A stretch of 64,000 bases of DNA, taken from NCBI RefSeq assembly GCF_000003815.2, contig NC_049981.1:27554945-27618944 (forward strand), read 5' to 3'. The translations under genes were made by a program, and so were the position numbers. This document shows, one piece after another, positions 23,893 to 36,852 of this stretch; positions within the stretch are counted from its first letter, which is position 1, and every line of letters begins with the position of its first letter. Source of the stretch: Branchiostoma floridae. Taxonomy: Eukaryota > Chordata > Leptocardii > Amphioxiformes > Branchiostomatidae. The notes under the pieces are model-generated. The model saw only the letters and a list, made by a program, of their open reading frames with translations, had not been told where the DNA came from and ran no database searches.

Positions 23893-26800
23893 TTATGCGG
23901 ATTGTGGCTTCATCATGTCGTACCACCCCTTGTTGGTCTCCTCAAAGTACGGCAGCGCCCTCATGCGGTCGTTCCAGGCCTTGATGCAGGGGTAGTTGCT
24001 TTTGTAGTCGAAATCTTTGAAGTCCAAGAGGGTCAAGGAAGCCATCAGGCTGAAATCTGCGGAAGAAAATGTTAGGAATTTGTGAAAAATATGTTGGTTA
24101 ACATTACCATGAATCGTCCACTCTCAAAATGTATGTCCGATTTGAGGACAAAAGGATCAAAGTTAACTAAAATCAGATACTGACTAAAATAATGTGATGA
24201 TCCCTCCATTCTAAATATAATGCAGGGCATGAAAAGCTACATGTTTTATTGAAAGTCCACCAAGGACTGTTGACATATATACTGGTAATCTAATTCCATA
24301 CTGCAAATGTCTGTTAATATGGAGTACGTTAGTCTCGTAATAGTCTTGTTGAGTAATAGAAGTCGTGTCAAGCACAATTGTGCAGTACATTATCATGTAA
24401 AAGGCACATGTTGTACCTGGCAATGTGAGGCAGTCCCCTGCCACGTAAGTCTTCCCCTCCAACACTTTGTTAAACAGCTCAAGGCTTGTCCTGACTTTCT
24501 CCGCTTTCTCAGGGTCTGCTTCCTCTCCCCTAAGGATCTGTGGTGCCTGTGGCAGGGTAGAAAACGTGTGTTATAAACTGAATATGGACATGAAGGTCTG
24601 TAGTCAAAATCATCATCACTTGATAATGCACCATAATTACCAATGGACATTTGTACAGGACGACACTTACCATGTAGCTAGCGATGCTGGAGTCAAAGTT
24701 TTGGTGAAAGCCGAACATGAGGTTGACTTTAGCTCGCTTCTGAAGATCTGTCGGGTAGAGCCTCGCAGGGTCTTTTGCGTACTTGTCGTTCAAATAGACC
24801 ATGATAGCGGCACTATAGAGACAAAAAAAAAACACAAGAAAAATCATTGCAGTGCTTCATAATGTTTTTTACATCGTGCAATATCAAATATCGTACCCAA
24901 ACTATCTAAGTGAAGCATAGGCAGAGTAACAGACTACCAACCATCCTCAAAATCATATTTTCAGATGTCTATGATAGTTTATTTTCATACAAGCGGAAAA
25001 TCTGAACTATGATAGCTGGAGTAGAGGAGTGAATATGAAAGATTGAATATCACCTAGCGTGTACAGTAGCTACACTTTGTTAATTACCCTGTAACCGAGC
25101 ACCCAACCTGTTCTGCAGAGTCATTCTGTAAGCATATACCTTGCGTGTGGTGTGGTGAGATGATTACAATCCGATCCATGTGGTAATGGAGAATCTATCA
25201 AAATACTATAATACCGCCTCTATAATGATTCCTGTTATATTCAACAGAATACCAGTATTCTTAATCTAGATCAGAGAAGAGATTTTCTTGTCTCGACTGG
25301 ACAAAGTTTTTTTTTCGTCAACTACATCTTCATCTGTGTATGTAGAATGAAAACCGTTATAATCACAATTTTCCTACCCCTTGATGAAATGGAGTATCCC
25401 AAGACACCTGAACCTTGGAACTTTAAACCACGTTCCTTAGTAACCGATGCCATAACACTGTCTCAAGTTTTACAACAACACCACGTACACCCCAGCGCAC
25501 ATTCACACACCAGGCATGGCTGTCATGGATCCCTCAGCCGTTCAAAGAGACCCCAAGAAACGTTTCCAAAGCAAACATAGCTTGTTGCCATGCTCATTTC
25601 TTAAGTTAACAATGATATCTCTCTTGTGTTAACATTATTAAGATACGGAGTAAGCCAACATGACAAAGCAAAATTAATCACTGGCCAAAGCTTAGCAGCT
25701 TTGTTAGCTTGATGAACAAAGATTTCCTCCACGACTTTGACCCGGACTGACCCGGTGGCTAGTTACCGAGTTGGTGTATAATATCAACAAAGTATCTTAA
25801 ACAGCAAATAAGTCCATTACCCAATGCCAAGGAGTGAGGCAAATGTTTAATATCCAAGCGTGCAATGCACAGCATTTTAGCAGTTGATTTTTGTCTGTTA
25901 CTGTTTCTATACTTGTATATATTTGGGTGTAACTTTAAATAATTAATCAAAATCTTTCTTAGTTGGACGTAAGTTCAAACTAACAAAATGTGATTAAAGA
26001 TCATCTTGTTAGAGTAGAGCCAAAAGCAAACAATGCAGAAATTAATTTCAACATCGCGACATGCAATGGACTGTCAAGAAAATCAACCCCCGAAATGTAA
26101 TGGAATTCTATATCAAATGTTTGTTGTCGGAGTGTTTTATTCAAGTTTATGAGTATGAAAGCTATGTATGTACGTGTGCATATTAGCGATGCAAGATAGT
26201 CAGACTTCGATTAAGATGATAATAGCTTGACATTACTTTATCTTATATGTCTCTCGAGCTAATGAAAGTTGTCTGGCATGCGGTGGATATTGATATTAGA
26301 TGCTGGGTGTTAGCGTCTGCTTCCCAAAGAAGATACACCTTCTTCTTCCACTGAGATAGATACAGCAGAATTTCCTAACGGAACATTTCTTTATGTGATT
26401 ACATAACCTACAAACCATTTCACACTCATACAAGTAAGTTTGTTTCTCTTTATACAAAATACTTCGATAAGATGCAATGTGACCTACAAGTATAACAAAC
26501 GTACAAAAAATTACTTTAATTAAGATGTGTTTTCTGAATATAGGAGTGAGTTGGCACGCAACTTATTCTGCCGTTGATAGTCAAAAACATTTTTGTAATG
26601 AAAGAATGTATATATAACCAAAGGCCTTACCTTTCCCAGAGCGTCAAACCTCCGTCCTTGATTGTGGGGACACAGTGACAAGGGTTCATCGCCAGGAACT
26701 CTGGCGTCCTGGCCTCCTATTGTATTGTCAAGACAGAACCGATGGTTAAAGAAGTGTACGGAAAGTAAGTCCTGATATCCTTGCCTGAGTAAATAACGAC

Positions 26801-27260
26801 TATTACCGAAGGATATAACATTCAAGTCGTACTTTTTCATGCAACAAGCTCGAGTGGTAGAACGAATGATCGCATATTATATACTGTTGTAGTGAAAAGT
26901 ATGAATTACGTATACCTACTTCTAGAAACACTTAACACAGACTAGCAGACTTGTAAAAACATTGATTGTTAGTTCGGCATACACTAAAACTTATAATACA
27001 ATGAGAAAGATATTATCAAAGTATTTGTCATGCTTGCGGATGCACTTATTACAGTTTGCCATGTGTTCATTCAATGAAAACAGTATCCTACTTACCCCCT
27101 TCTGTAAATCTACTAATTTGTGGTTGAGTTCCAACCCGACCTCTTTAGCGAACATAAGAACTGCGCGGCATGACGGCGAGAACAACGCCAAGTACAGGTC
27201 CACCGACGGTTTCTGGCCCTTTGACGGCACGGTCGCGTTCTTGGATCCACCACACCCCAT
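23893..27260 (-). CDS. Glutathione S-transferase copy B with predicted myristoylated N-terminus, 5 exons
   Basis: Exons in transcription order: 27260-27096, 26716-26631, 24812-24671, 24546-24417, 24056-23893; 228 residues. The GST domain follows a leader of about 16 residues beginning MGCGGSKNATVPSKG. Gly2 with Ser6 and Lys7 fits the N-myristoylation consensus and Cys3 is a candidate palmitoylation site, so a membrane-attached GST is inferred. The ATG at 27260 is the first in frame over the stretch checked upstream. The domain has SPSCR with likely catalytic Ser28, the variant NPCHCVPT, and the Glu83-Ser84 glutathione contact (WESAAI). The helical C-terminal domain ends in WYDMMKPQSA. The last three introns match copy A in position and phase. 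Intron 3 (24813-26630) is the longest. Confidence 0.92.
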
Positions 27261-27479
27261 CGTTAGTCCTCTGAGTTCTGAATCTGCGACCTGTTGGGAA
27301 CACCTGTAGCAACTTCTGTACCGCCGGGAACCAGTGTTGACAGTGAAAGTTGAAGCGGTTTGCTTTGTTCACCTGTCGTGCGCCTGCGTTATTGGGCAGG
27401 CCTATAGCTCGATGTTGTCGTGGGACGATTCCATTGTCACTGTGGGGGAGTGAATTGTGTACGGGGTATGGTCGGGTTA

Positions 27480-27719
27480 TATTCTTATTCTAATCAAGTA
27501 ATCCCAAGCGCAGGTGTAGAAAGTTAACCAATCTATAAATCAAGAACGGATGAGAAAGATTAAGGGAAACAGGTGAGGCCTGCCACATGAACACAGGGTA
27601 TAATATTATTCTAATCAAGTATTCCCAAGCGCAGGTGTAGAACGTTAACCAATCTAATCAAGAACAGATGAGAAAGATTAAGGAAAACAGGTGAGGCCTG
27701 CCACATGTATACAGGGTAT
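27480..27719. repeat. Tandem duplication of about 120 bp
   Basis: Two adjacent copies (about 27480-27600 and 27602-27719) share blocks such as CCCAAGCGCAGGTGTAGAA and GGTGAGGCCTGCCACATG with a few substitutions. They lie upstream of GST copy B and could include regulatory sequence. Confidence 0.85.
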
Positions 27720-27953
27720 GATATGAACAGAACAAAGGAAATCCATGCAGACAGTCCAAGTGAATGCCGAGCGCAGGAAAGCGAGATGGAAGCAAGGACA
27801 TGAAGAGTAAGAGTTACGTGCACGTGAGCGGGGTTGATAAATGGGTTGGTGAAGGGAAGGAGATGGGGGAAATTTGAAAAAAAAATACACCCGCCCGTAA
27901 CTATATATAGGATTTAATATCAATCCTATTCCACATCGGCCTGCATCAGGTAA

Positions 27954-28577
27954 TTAAGGTATTTAGGTTGGCTAAATTGGCATTTTGACCTTTCATTGTT
28001 TTCTCGAATGAATTAAGAAAGAGCAGAGCCGTAACGAATATTGATTAATGGACATAAAAGAATTCTAAATCTGATTTTTTGGGGCCATATTGATGACGTC
28101 ATCAGGTTTTATTGCCCCTAGTAATAGGATTATTTTTTCTATGACCAAATACAGCACTTTGGTACATACCACTGCAATGAAACTATGTTTTTCATGTGCA
28201 TAATGATAAAGGCTACAAACTCACGGTTGCGCAAATTGATATCTACTAACGATCTGTAGTTATTAAAAATGATTTATTTTTTAATTAGATGAAAACAAAT
28301 ATTTTCTTATTACATCAGTTATCATTAGTAGATATCAATTTGAAAACATAATTTCATTGCAGTGGTGTGTACCAAAGTGCTGTATTTTGTCATTACAGAT
28401 ATTAGGAGCAATAAAACCTGATGACGTCATCAATATGGCCCAAAAAAATTAGACTTGGAATTCTTTCATGCCCATCTATCAATATTCGTTACGGCTCTGT
28501 TCTGTCTTAATTCATTAAATTAAATGAGAAAACAATGGAAGGTCAAAATGCCAATTTAGCCAACCTAAATACCTTAA
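27954..28577. mobile_element. Large foldback MITE with TTAA ends (piggyBac-like)
   Basis: About 624 bp formed almost entirely by two inverted arms near 300 bp each. The ends read TTAAGGTATTTAGGTTGGC and its mirror GCCAACCTAAATACCTTAA, so TTAA abuts both ends. This is the target used by piggyBac transposons. The arms include a central TGATGACGTCATCA palindrome in each copy. The innermost arms contain TTGATATCTACTAA and its complement. It has no coding capacity, and piggyBac origin is inference. Confidence 0.85.
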
Positions 28578-29379
28578 ACAGTCGTGCGACACCCACACGA
28601 CAAAAACTTCTATGATACAGTCCCTGTCAACGTTGTCAATGTTTCGTCCCTGAGTTTTCATCACCGGCAGGAATAATTATCACTAGTAGTCCTTCTATAC
28701 AATACTGCTGATGACAATATGTCGCCGTTGTGAATCGTGATGTAATAATATCGACCTTGTTTTCTGGAGACACACCCTTGTGGGTCACATCTTCAGCGAT
28801 GGAATCATTGGATCGATAAAATACACATTTCGATGACATGTATCATATTGCCAGGCCATGAATCAAACTAAGAGAAAACTGAAACCAAAGAACAGGCGGT
28901 CACTTCTTGGAATATCGGTTTATCTATTAAAAAAATACACAACCTTATGGAATATGGCGATGTTGTTTTAATATTCAATATCTATGTAACATAGATTTAC
29001 GTGTTTTGTGTGAATAAAAATTCACATGAAAGAAACATGGAGAAGTTCTTCAAAAAAGTTTACTAGTATATATAAAGTATGATATTGTTATGCATAATCT
29101 AATAATCAAAAACTCTTTAGCACATTTCGATATTTCGTACTTCATTTTGTAAAAAGTAAACAAAGTATGTATATGTGTTAAAAGTCTCTACATTTTGTAT
29201 ATTTTCTTTATTACATTTTGTTATACATTTATTCATATCACAGCTATACCATCTTACAGCATAGGATTCATCAATGTCTGGTTTCGATGTTTACTGACTC
29301 AAATCGTGTTGCGTTATAGATGCTTTCCATGCTGAAACCGCTGGGTGTCGTTGCTGATCAGTTGTTGGCAGTTCTTGTT
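28578..29379 (-). other. Probable 3' UTR of the QRDV-motif gene A
   Basis: AT-rich sequence without exons. A minus-strand polyadenylation-like signal lies near 29206. Confidence 0.4.
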
Positions 29380-30135
29380 TCAGAAGCGATCTGAAAGAAA
29401 TTGGAAACAATTACATGTATTTAATTATAATATCGAATTTCTTGTTTGCACATTACGTTTCAGAACTCTCTAGCGTGGTTGTCTCTACTGACAAGTGTCG
29501 AAGAGAGTCATAAAAAGGTATATCCTTTAACGTGAATTTTGATTATTTCAATCCCTTGTTGAAAACGCTGATACTCGTAGTCGTGAATGTTTCTTTTTAT
29601 CCCCCACCCACCCCCCGCTAATTATAAGGGGTTATGAATAGTAGAATTAGGCAAAAACATGGCGAACAATATAGACCAGGAGAGTGAGATCGTGCAAACT
29701 GCAAAGGCTCGCATTTCCCCTCAGAAACCGCGCGGGCAAATGACTCCATGTGGTGGCCAAATCCTCTGGCAAGGTTTTCTCCCTATTTCAGTATTTGGCT
29801 AAATTGTACTAGTTTTCAACGTAGCTAGTCTGGTGTAGACTAGATTTTTCTGTTCTAGCCTGGTACTCACTCAGTTGTTTCTCCGTGTTGAAGGCAGTGT
29901 GGTACGTGGTCTCCCACATGACAGGCATGCCGTACACGTCCCGCTGGACCTTGTGTAGAGTCGGCGGCTTGGCGGGGCGGGGTGGGTCAGGGTCCCGGTA
30001 TGCCGCGGGGGGAGACTCCTAAAAATCAAACAGTCACTCAGTCAGTGTTGTGATATAAAACTATAAGGCAAACATCATGGAGGAAACGAATGAACACACA
30101 CACACACACGCACACACACACACACATTCTCTCTC

Positions 30136-30168
<33 letters not shown>

Positions 30169-32534
30169 GTCCTTCAGTGTTGAAAAAGTCGTCTTGAGTA
30201 TAACGACATAAGTTGATGCTTTCATTCCCAATTTGCACTGCGCCTTTTACTAAAAAAAAGGTTGGTAAGTGTAAAATCTGATGTGTCCCTCAGCAACCTA
30301 AATGTTTCTTATGTGAACTAGGTAACTTGATCATTTCTAATTTCAGTCTCTAGAGTGTACCGATCATTGGTAAGTATGTTATGTTAAGGTTGCTATTCTA
30401 AGACTAAAACTAACATAATTCAGTCAGGTTTACAGCACGGTATAACAGGATGCAATGATGCTTTAGTATATGCATGTATGTATGTATTTATGTGTGAACA
30501 AAAATAGTCCATTCTATAGGTGATGGCATTCTTTTAAATCAACTTTTCGAAGAAGAACAGAAGCTTCCTTACCCCCATATCCACAGGAGGCTTTTTGGTG
30601 TCCTTGACTTGTGCCATGAGTGCAGCGTCAGGCAGCAGGGAACTCAGGTCGAGGGCCGTGCCGTTAGATATACTGGAACAGGGGGAGAGTTGAGTTAGAT
30701 ACTGGAACGAATATAAATAGAGTGCTTGAAACCTTCAGTGTGCAACGTCTCCTTGCGGATAGCTAAGGCCATACATATCTTACCTAATATATGTATATTA
30801 CACCAACATAGCAGTGCACGTTCAAACCTGGATACATCTAGATCTACTCATATGGCCCAAAATATCACAGAAAAAAGAAAACAGTTCTGACAAACAAACA
30901 ACAATTTAACAGCCGATATAGGGTTTGTGCTAGGCTATGGAAATTATTATGGAAATACTGCCTGTGTGGGTCTTCATGTACTGTGCGGGTCTTCATGTTA
31001 CCTAGGGGCCTGAAAAGAGGACTCCAGAAGTTGTATTTACTGTAAATATGAACTAAATACATGTAGATAGCCGAGTTGACAGTTTGCCAAACACGGTACT
31101 CAAACAGTGTACAGTATACGTATGTTGTATTTCATATGCTCAAAGGTCTTCGAAACGTCCTCATAAGAAGCGTACATCGCGAACAACAGATCGAGAAAGC
31201 GCGAAATACAAAAAAATCTCTTTTTTCAACCAACACACTTAAAGCGCGTGGAGGCCTATAGAACGCCGACTGCTTGGCCTTTTTTCAATGAATCTGTTAT
31301 ACGTGTAATTTGTTACGGTAGCCATTTACATTGTCCTTCCCTACAATGTCAAGAGGTTTATATATTCACCTAGACGTCGCCCAGAACCCTAGATCAAATA
31401 GCCCGGGCCTTTACAGTAGACCGGAATGCTTACGTACACAATAGGTGTTCAGATTTCTTTCAACAAAAAAATAAACATTTCCAACTTGCCCACCTTTCGT
31501 AGACACCCAAGTGTAAGAATGCGTTTTTCAGGGTGTATAGAATTATAAGATAAGATTATTACATAATGTAGGAAAGCTAAGATGTTGGTAAATTTGCTGG
31601 CCAAAAACTAACGCGTGGTAGAATATATTGCAATTGCTAGCGTTACACTAGTTCACTGCATTTCCGAAGGACCTTCAGTTTAGTAAGTCGCAGCAAACAC
31701 ACATGCTGGAACATTTGGGGTATATCATAAGGAACACTTAGCACCGTGATAGGAGTGTGTTAGAGACACTTACTTGTCGTCCGGCACCACGATTTCGGGA
31801 TGGACTCGGGCGAACTGAGAAGGGTACAGGCCGTTCACGTCTCGTCCTTTTCGGTAAACGCTGTCAAAACAAGACAATAAAGATCGAACGACTCATTGAC
31901 TTGCACTTGTACTTTCTTTATAAGACATGTACAATCTCAGACAAAATGCAGGGTTCAGAGTTTCTCCCTATTATGTCAGTAATATTCTAACTTACCACTA
32001 ACTTAGCACACCTGAAAAACAAAACCACACTTCATTGACAAACTTATGACTTGTAACGATATACACCGAGTGAATGTAAACTTGTCATATCACCTCCATG
32101 TACCTATCTTACCTTTCGATGAAGGTACAACTTTTAAGCGTTGCAACACAGCGTAAGTGTTGCCCCCCACCCGGTAACTTAATAAAGAGTTAGCAAACAA
32201 GTGGTCGGTAATACAAGCCAAGGTGACAAACGTCAGCTGCAGATCGCAAAGGATTGTGGGATCGGCCATATATTAAACTCTCCACGCACTGATTGATTGG
32301 TTTCTTTTACGCTATAAAAACGTAATAATTTTTGAAGTTGTAGACATCATGTATTCATACTACTAGTATATTCTTAGACCATGTTACCCTTATGTGTTCG
32401 TTGAAGTATTATGACACTTCAAGCATGATACAATTTTAGACCAAGGAATGGATGAATTCTTACTTTTTGCCTGATTCCTCCACATAGCTGTGGTCTTTAA
32501 ACTCTCTGAGTTTAGTAGCAGCAGCGCTGGTCAT
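29380..32534 (-). CDS. Uncharacterised QRDV-motif protein A (short paralogue), 5 exons
   Basis: Exons in transcription order: 32534-32464, 31860-31774, 30672-30573, 30018-29871, 29390-29380; 138 residues. The protein begins MTSAAATKLREFKDH. The second exon has GRDVNGLYPSQFARVHPE, the middle is proline-rich, and exon 4 carries QRDVYGMPVMWETTYHTAFN. The last exon adds only three residues (NRF) before the stop. The first four introns have the same phases (2, 2, 0, 1) as the neighbour at 35239-37845, and three exons align, so the two are tandem paralogues. There is no signal peptide or membrane segment. The TTYxxxYN-like repeats recall small axonemal microtubule-associated proteins, but no family was identified. 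A 5' UTR exon probably precedes it, since an acceptor lies at 32549 and a donor at 33781. Confidence 0.8.
30095..30170. repeat. (CA)n followed by (CT)n microsatellite
   Basis: CACA and CTCT runs in the third intron of the QRDV-motif gene A. Confidence 0.95.
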
Positions 32535-32934
32535 GGCGTATTGTTACTCTGAAAGAGATGAACAAATCAACGCTCTGTAAAGTCAAGTTCAAAATACTAA
32601 AACAAAGTACCCTATAATACGAAAGTCTAGGCATTTAAACTCAGATTGGGAAGCCTATGACAAAACGTTTTCTACACCCCAAACATGGTAGAAGATGAAG
32701 TACAATTCATTGTGTTGCACCATGTAGATTTAAGATAGGAATACTCTGTCTAATTACATGTATATAGAAAGTAGATTTCCTCATTTTAGACATATGAGTG
32801 TCGCTGACAAATTTATATTCCTCATGCGTTTTGACAAACCGACTATTGCTAAACCCATACAGTCCTACATTTTCATCATTGCCAAGAAGCGAGAAGAGGC
32901 CGAACTTCTGTGTTAGACTAGATCTGTGATACTT

Positions 32935-33010
32935 TTATATTACATGTTTTGTCTTTGTTGTGACCTGTACTTAGCTCGGTTGGGCAATTAAGGTTTTCAT
33001 TCATTCATTC
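32935..33010 (+). repeat. LINE/SINE-like 3' tail
   Basis: CTGTACTTAGCTCGGTTGGG is followed by CAATTAAGG and then ATTC repeats. This is the form of a non-LTR retrotransposon 3' end. No coding part is attached. Confidence 0.35.
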
Positions 33011-33781
33011 ACATGAGTCATTATAAAGTTAAGTTCGAATCTACTTCATGTCGAGTGAGCACTTGCCGTTATGCTGTAAAACGTCTGGCGCGTTCGTAGC
33101 CATGTGGTATCCTGGCACATTGTGAGTTTTATGAGTCTTCTTTGTATTCTACATAAAGTCATGTATTGTATGTATGTATGTAAACCAACCTGCAATTCGT
33201 TATATAATACGCAACATCAGGATTATGTCAATAGATCTCCATTTTTGCCTATTTATTCCATTCATTCATTTATCGTTTCCTAGCAAGTAAGTGTTATACG
33301 TATACTGCAACATCTCTCAAGTTTAGATGCATTCAGCAAGATCGCAATAGGCACAAAGTAACATAAAAAAAATGTCAATAATTCGAGTTTTTTTACCTAT
33401 CTTCGTCAGGAAAGCTCTAATTTCTATCATTAGATAAACAATGTTTGTGACGACTGTACTCTCTGCCTCACCAAACTGAATATGGCCAAATTTCCAGACA
33501 CACATCGAGCCGAGAAAATACTGAGCGCAAAACCAACACGACCGACAATTTAGTGAAATTGTGTTATTGGTCCAAGACGCATAGCTTGACTGAAATTTCT
33601 GGATATAAATGACTAACTACCGTATCGGGCATCATCCAAACAATATTGTCACTATGGACGGCTATTTTGTAAACTATCCTGTGTCAGCACTAAAATATCG
33701 CACAGACGACCTGGGAATCCTTCAATGATTCACACTTTGAATTGTTTCCTATAAAATATAGACAAACGTCTCAAGACCTAC

Positions 33782-34010
33782 CTGGATTATTCCTGAGAAA
33801 ATACAGGTAGAGAAGGACGAAAGTTTGAATGGACAGACTCGGGTATGGCACCGTCTTGCTAGATGTTTTGGACAAGAAGCTGGTAAGGTTATACATAGCA
33901 ACGAACGCCGCATGCGCCGATGCTAGCGGCGCTCTGTTTCCGCGGTTCCTTCCTTTTGTGTTGTTGCCATGTTCTCCACAATAGCCGTCATACAATCTCC
34001 TTCATAATTC
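33782..34010 (-). other. Possible 5' UTR exon of QRDV gene A
   Basis: On the minus strand, sequence ending ATAATCCAG meets a GTAGGT donor at 33781. The coding exon of gene A has a matching TCTCTTTCAG acceptor just upstream of its ATG. A short upstream open frame lies within the exon. The 5' boundary is unknown. Confidence 0.35.
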
Positions 34011-35238
34011 ATGCGATACATCTCTCAGAGGACACTGTGTAGTAGGTAGCACGTCTCTCTAACAAATCGCCATGCATGGCGGCCCTCTCCATGGATAACC
34101 CATCGGCATCCCGTCTGATCAGTTTGTCCCACAATATATCTCCGATCTCTGTAAGTTTATCGACCACGCTTTATGTTCAGCTCTACAGTTATTGCATTTC
34201 ACTTTGCGATACGGGCACGTAAACGCATCACGAGAAATACAAGGAATCATCCTTAAAACTCAAACCAAGAATCTCTAAATACCTCCCTTACTCAAAACAC
34301 TTCTTTTCCATGGCGTTTTGTGAAGGCAGAGATCTACAGCTTGTCCTTAGGAGCGATTGTATAGTTCTCGTAGCGTAACGACAGTAATCGTTAAACAATG
34401 CTCAAAGCACAGTTTGTAATGGAATCCTGCCCTGTCTTTGACCGGAGGAAACTGTAGCCGCTGCGCTTGAATGGCCTTCGTCTGAATGAACTCAGAACCT
34501 CCCCCCCTTCCCAATCCACGCTAGTAATCTACAAGCAGATGTTGGGAGGAAGGTATGAAGTGGTCCAGTGGTCTGTTGGGCTTCTTGGGACACGGAGTGG
34601 GACAATTCTGCCTTGGCTCAAGGGAAGTCAGAGAAGCCCAGCAAACAGAAAAACATTAGGATCCCCCTCCGAACAACAACATCTTTAACTTTGTTTTGAC
34701 ACCCCATAGCTTGTCAGAACTACAATTTGCTCGGGGGAGAGGGGGTTAGAAATTGAATGAATGATTAAAAGCTTTTACAAATAATCTTTATTGACGAAGT
34801 TGTTGGGGTCAATCTACATATAACATACAATACATGTGATATATGAAGTGCACATTATCTACAGAAAAAGATGACAATGATATTGCCCACATCGTGGACA
34901 GCATAACAATTCCTATCTAATGTAATAAGATATTTCTAATGCACGTCAAAAGGTGCCATTTCTCTTTTGAGCTTGAAGGCAAAACTTTGTACTGTACACA
35001 TGCGGAGTGCGAAACTGACGTGTGGTCATCATCTATGAAGTTTGCTACGATGATTCGTACTATTTTATTCCACGTTGCATGGATGGCTCCATAGGAGTAT
35101 ACACACTTTTTGTGGCCATATTCAATAGGAAATGACAATCATAAGATATAATCACGAAATCATCTTTTTCATAACATTGACCTGAGAAATGTAAAAGCAC
35201 GTTTCATTTGCACTTTCTATGCGGTGGCCGGCGTTCTA

Positions 35239-36793
35239 TCAACGCCAAGAAAATTTGAAAGGCTGGTTGTATGCCGAGCCGTAGGTCGTCTCGAAACGCA
35301 TTCTGTTGCCGAAGATGTCTTTCCTAGTAGGGACGTTAGAGGGCGCTGTTTCGGGACGACGCCATAGCCGCCTGTCGATGTCAGGATTGGTTGTTTTGAA
35401 CTCCATAGGACTAGACCTGAAACATGACAATGGAAAGTTCAGTTTACAAGTGCACGAGTAATGGTAGAATACCGCAGTGGATATCATATGTGTATCCACC
35501 AAACGAGGATATTATGCATATCCATAAAACGTGGACTAAACCTTCACATGGTCTAACAATTATACATAACGTTAAATCGGCCATCCCCTCCTGCCACTTC
35601 CTTCATAATGTAATCGAATCGAACACCAAGGGATGCTTAATCTCAAGCAGATCCACGGTTGCGTAATATACTATCAAACCCACCATTCGAGTGAAGGCAG
35701 ATCTCCGGTGCCCGTTTGACTCCCTTTGGCCGACTATACTCCTTAGTCAGCTTTGATACTATATTATGGCACCGCAGGATCTGCTTGGAGATTAATGTCT
35801 GCTACTTCTGCCAGTAATCATGGTAACAGTCGTCTGATACAGGTCATTGACCTCATTTGTTTGGAGAAGAAGAAGAAGAAGAGCAAGAACGATATTGTTT
35901 CCCTTCAGAGAAAATAAAATTCATAAGCGATTACATTCCCACTAAAATCAACAAACAAAAATAATATGATCATGATCACAGATGCTTGCAAATGAATGAG
36001 AATTCGGCCACACGTGCCCCTCCCCGGTTTAAGTTTACATTGGAAGATACAAAAGTTGGACTTACAGCGCCTTCCACATGTAGGACTGTAGTGTCGGAGG
36101 TGGAGGCTTCATACTCATCATCATCTCTCGTAACTCGGGAGGGTGACCTGGTAGGGTAAAACATCGCGTGCATAAATGTGTGATTTTTTCGTGGAGATTT
36201 TACCGGGCACAAGACACATCTAGCAAAACAGCTATGTTTTTGTGAACTATTCTCCCTTTCTAAGTAATTTCAGTGCGTTTATATTTAGATTTTTCTGAAA
36301 ACACTTTTGTTGGAGGTACGTACAAACAAACACATAAAAGAAAATAACTTACCGAAAGCCCAGCGCCTGTCGTAAGATGCCTCGTAAGTAGACTTAGCAG
36401 GGTACTTCTGAATCGGAACCCCCCACACGTCACGCTGTACAGCAGGACGGCCTCCGGAGGCCGTCACAGGTCGGCCGGTTTTCATGGACTCTTGTGCTCT
36501 TTGCTAACAAAGACAACAACAACAACAGCAGCAATTGATTACATGTAAATATGATAAATGAAGGGCTTTCCTTTCGTTATACAGTTCAAACATGTTAAGC
36601 ACGCGTCTAATATTCAAATAGATCTAAATAAACAAGCAAGCAAGGTTCTCCATCGATGTCCTTTCTCATTTGTTGATCTTTCTTATCATCCATTCATCTA
36701 TATAGTTGCCTATTGAATTATTAGTGGTGATTAATAAATGCCACTCACTGTATAATGTTCACTCAAAGTCTATTCCAGCTATTGCCTGAAAAC

Positions 36794-36852
<59 letters not shown>

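Larger units (their letters stand above)
32549..35238. other. Upstream region of QRDV gene A and 3' UTR of QRDV gene B
   Basis: A likely 5' UTR exon of gene A ends at 33782 on the minus strand, at a GTAGGT donor. A LINE-like tail lies near 32935-33010. The 3' UTR of gene B may end at the minus-strand AATAAAG near 34787. No other exon is supported. Confidence 0.4.

Noticed and set aside
30038-30238. Arg/Glu-rich then Cys/Val-rich frame
   Set aside because: Produced by translating the CT and CA microsatellites.
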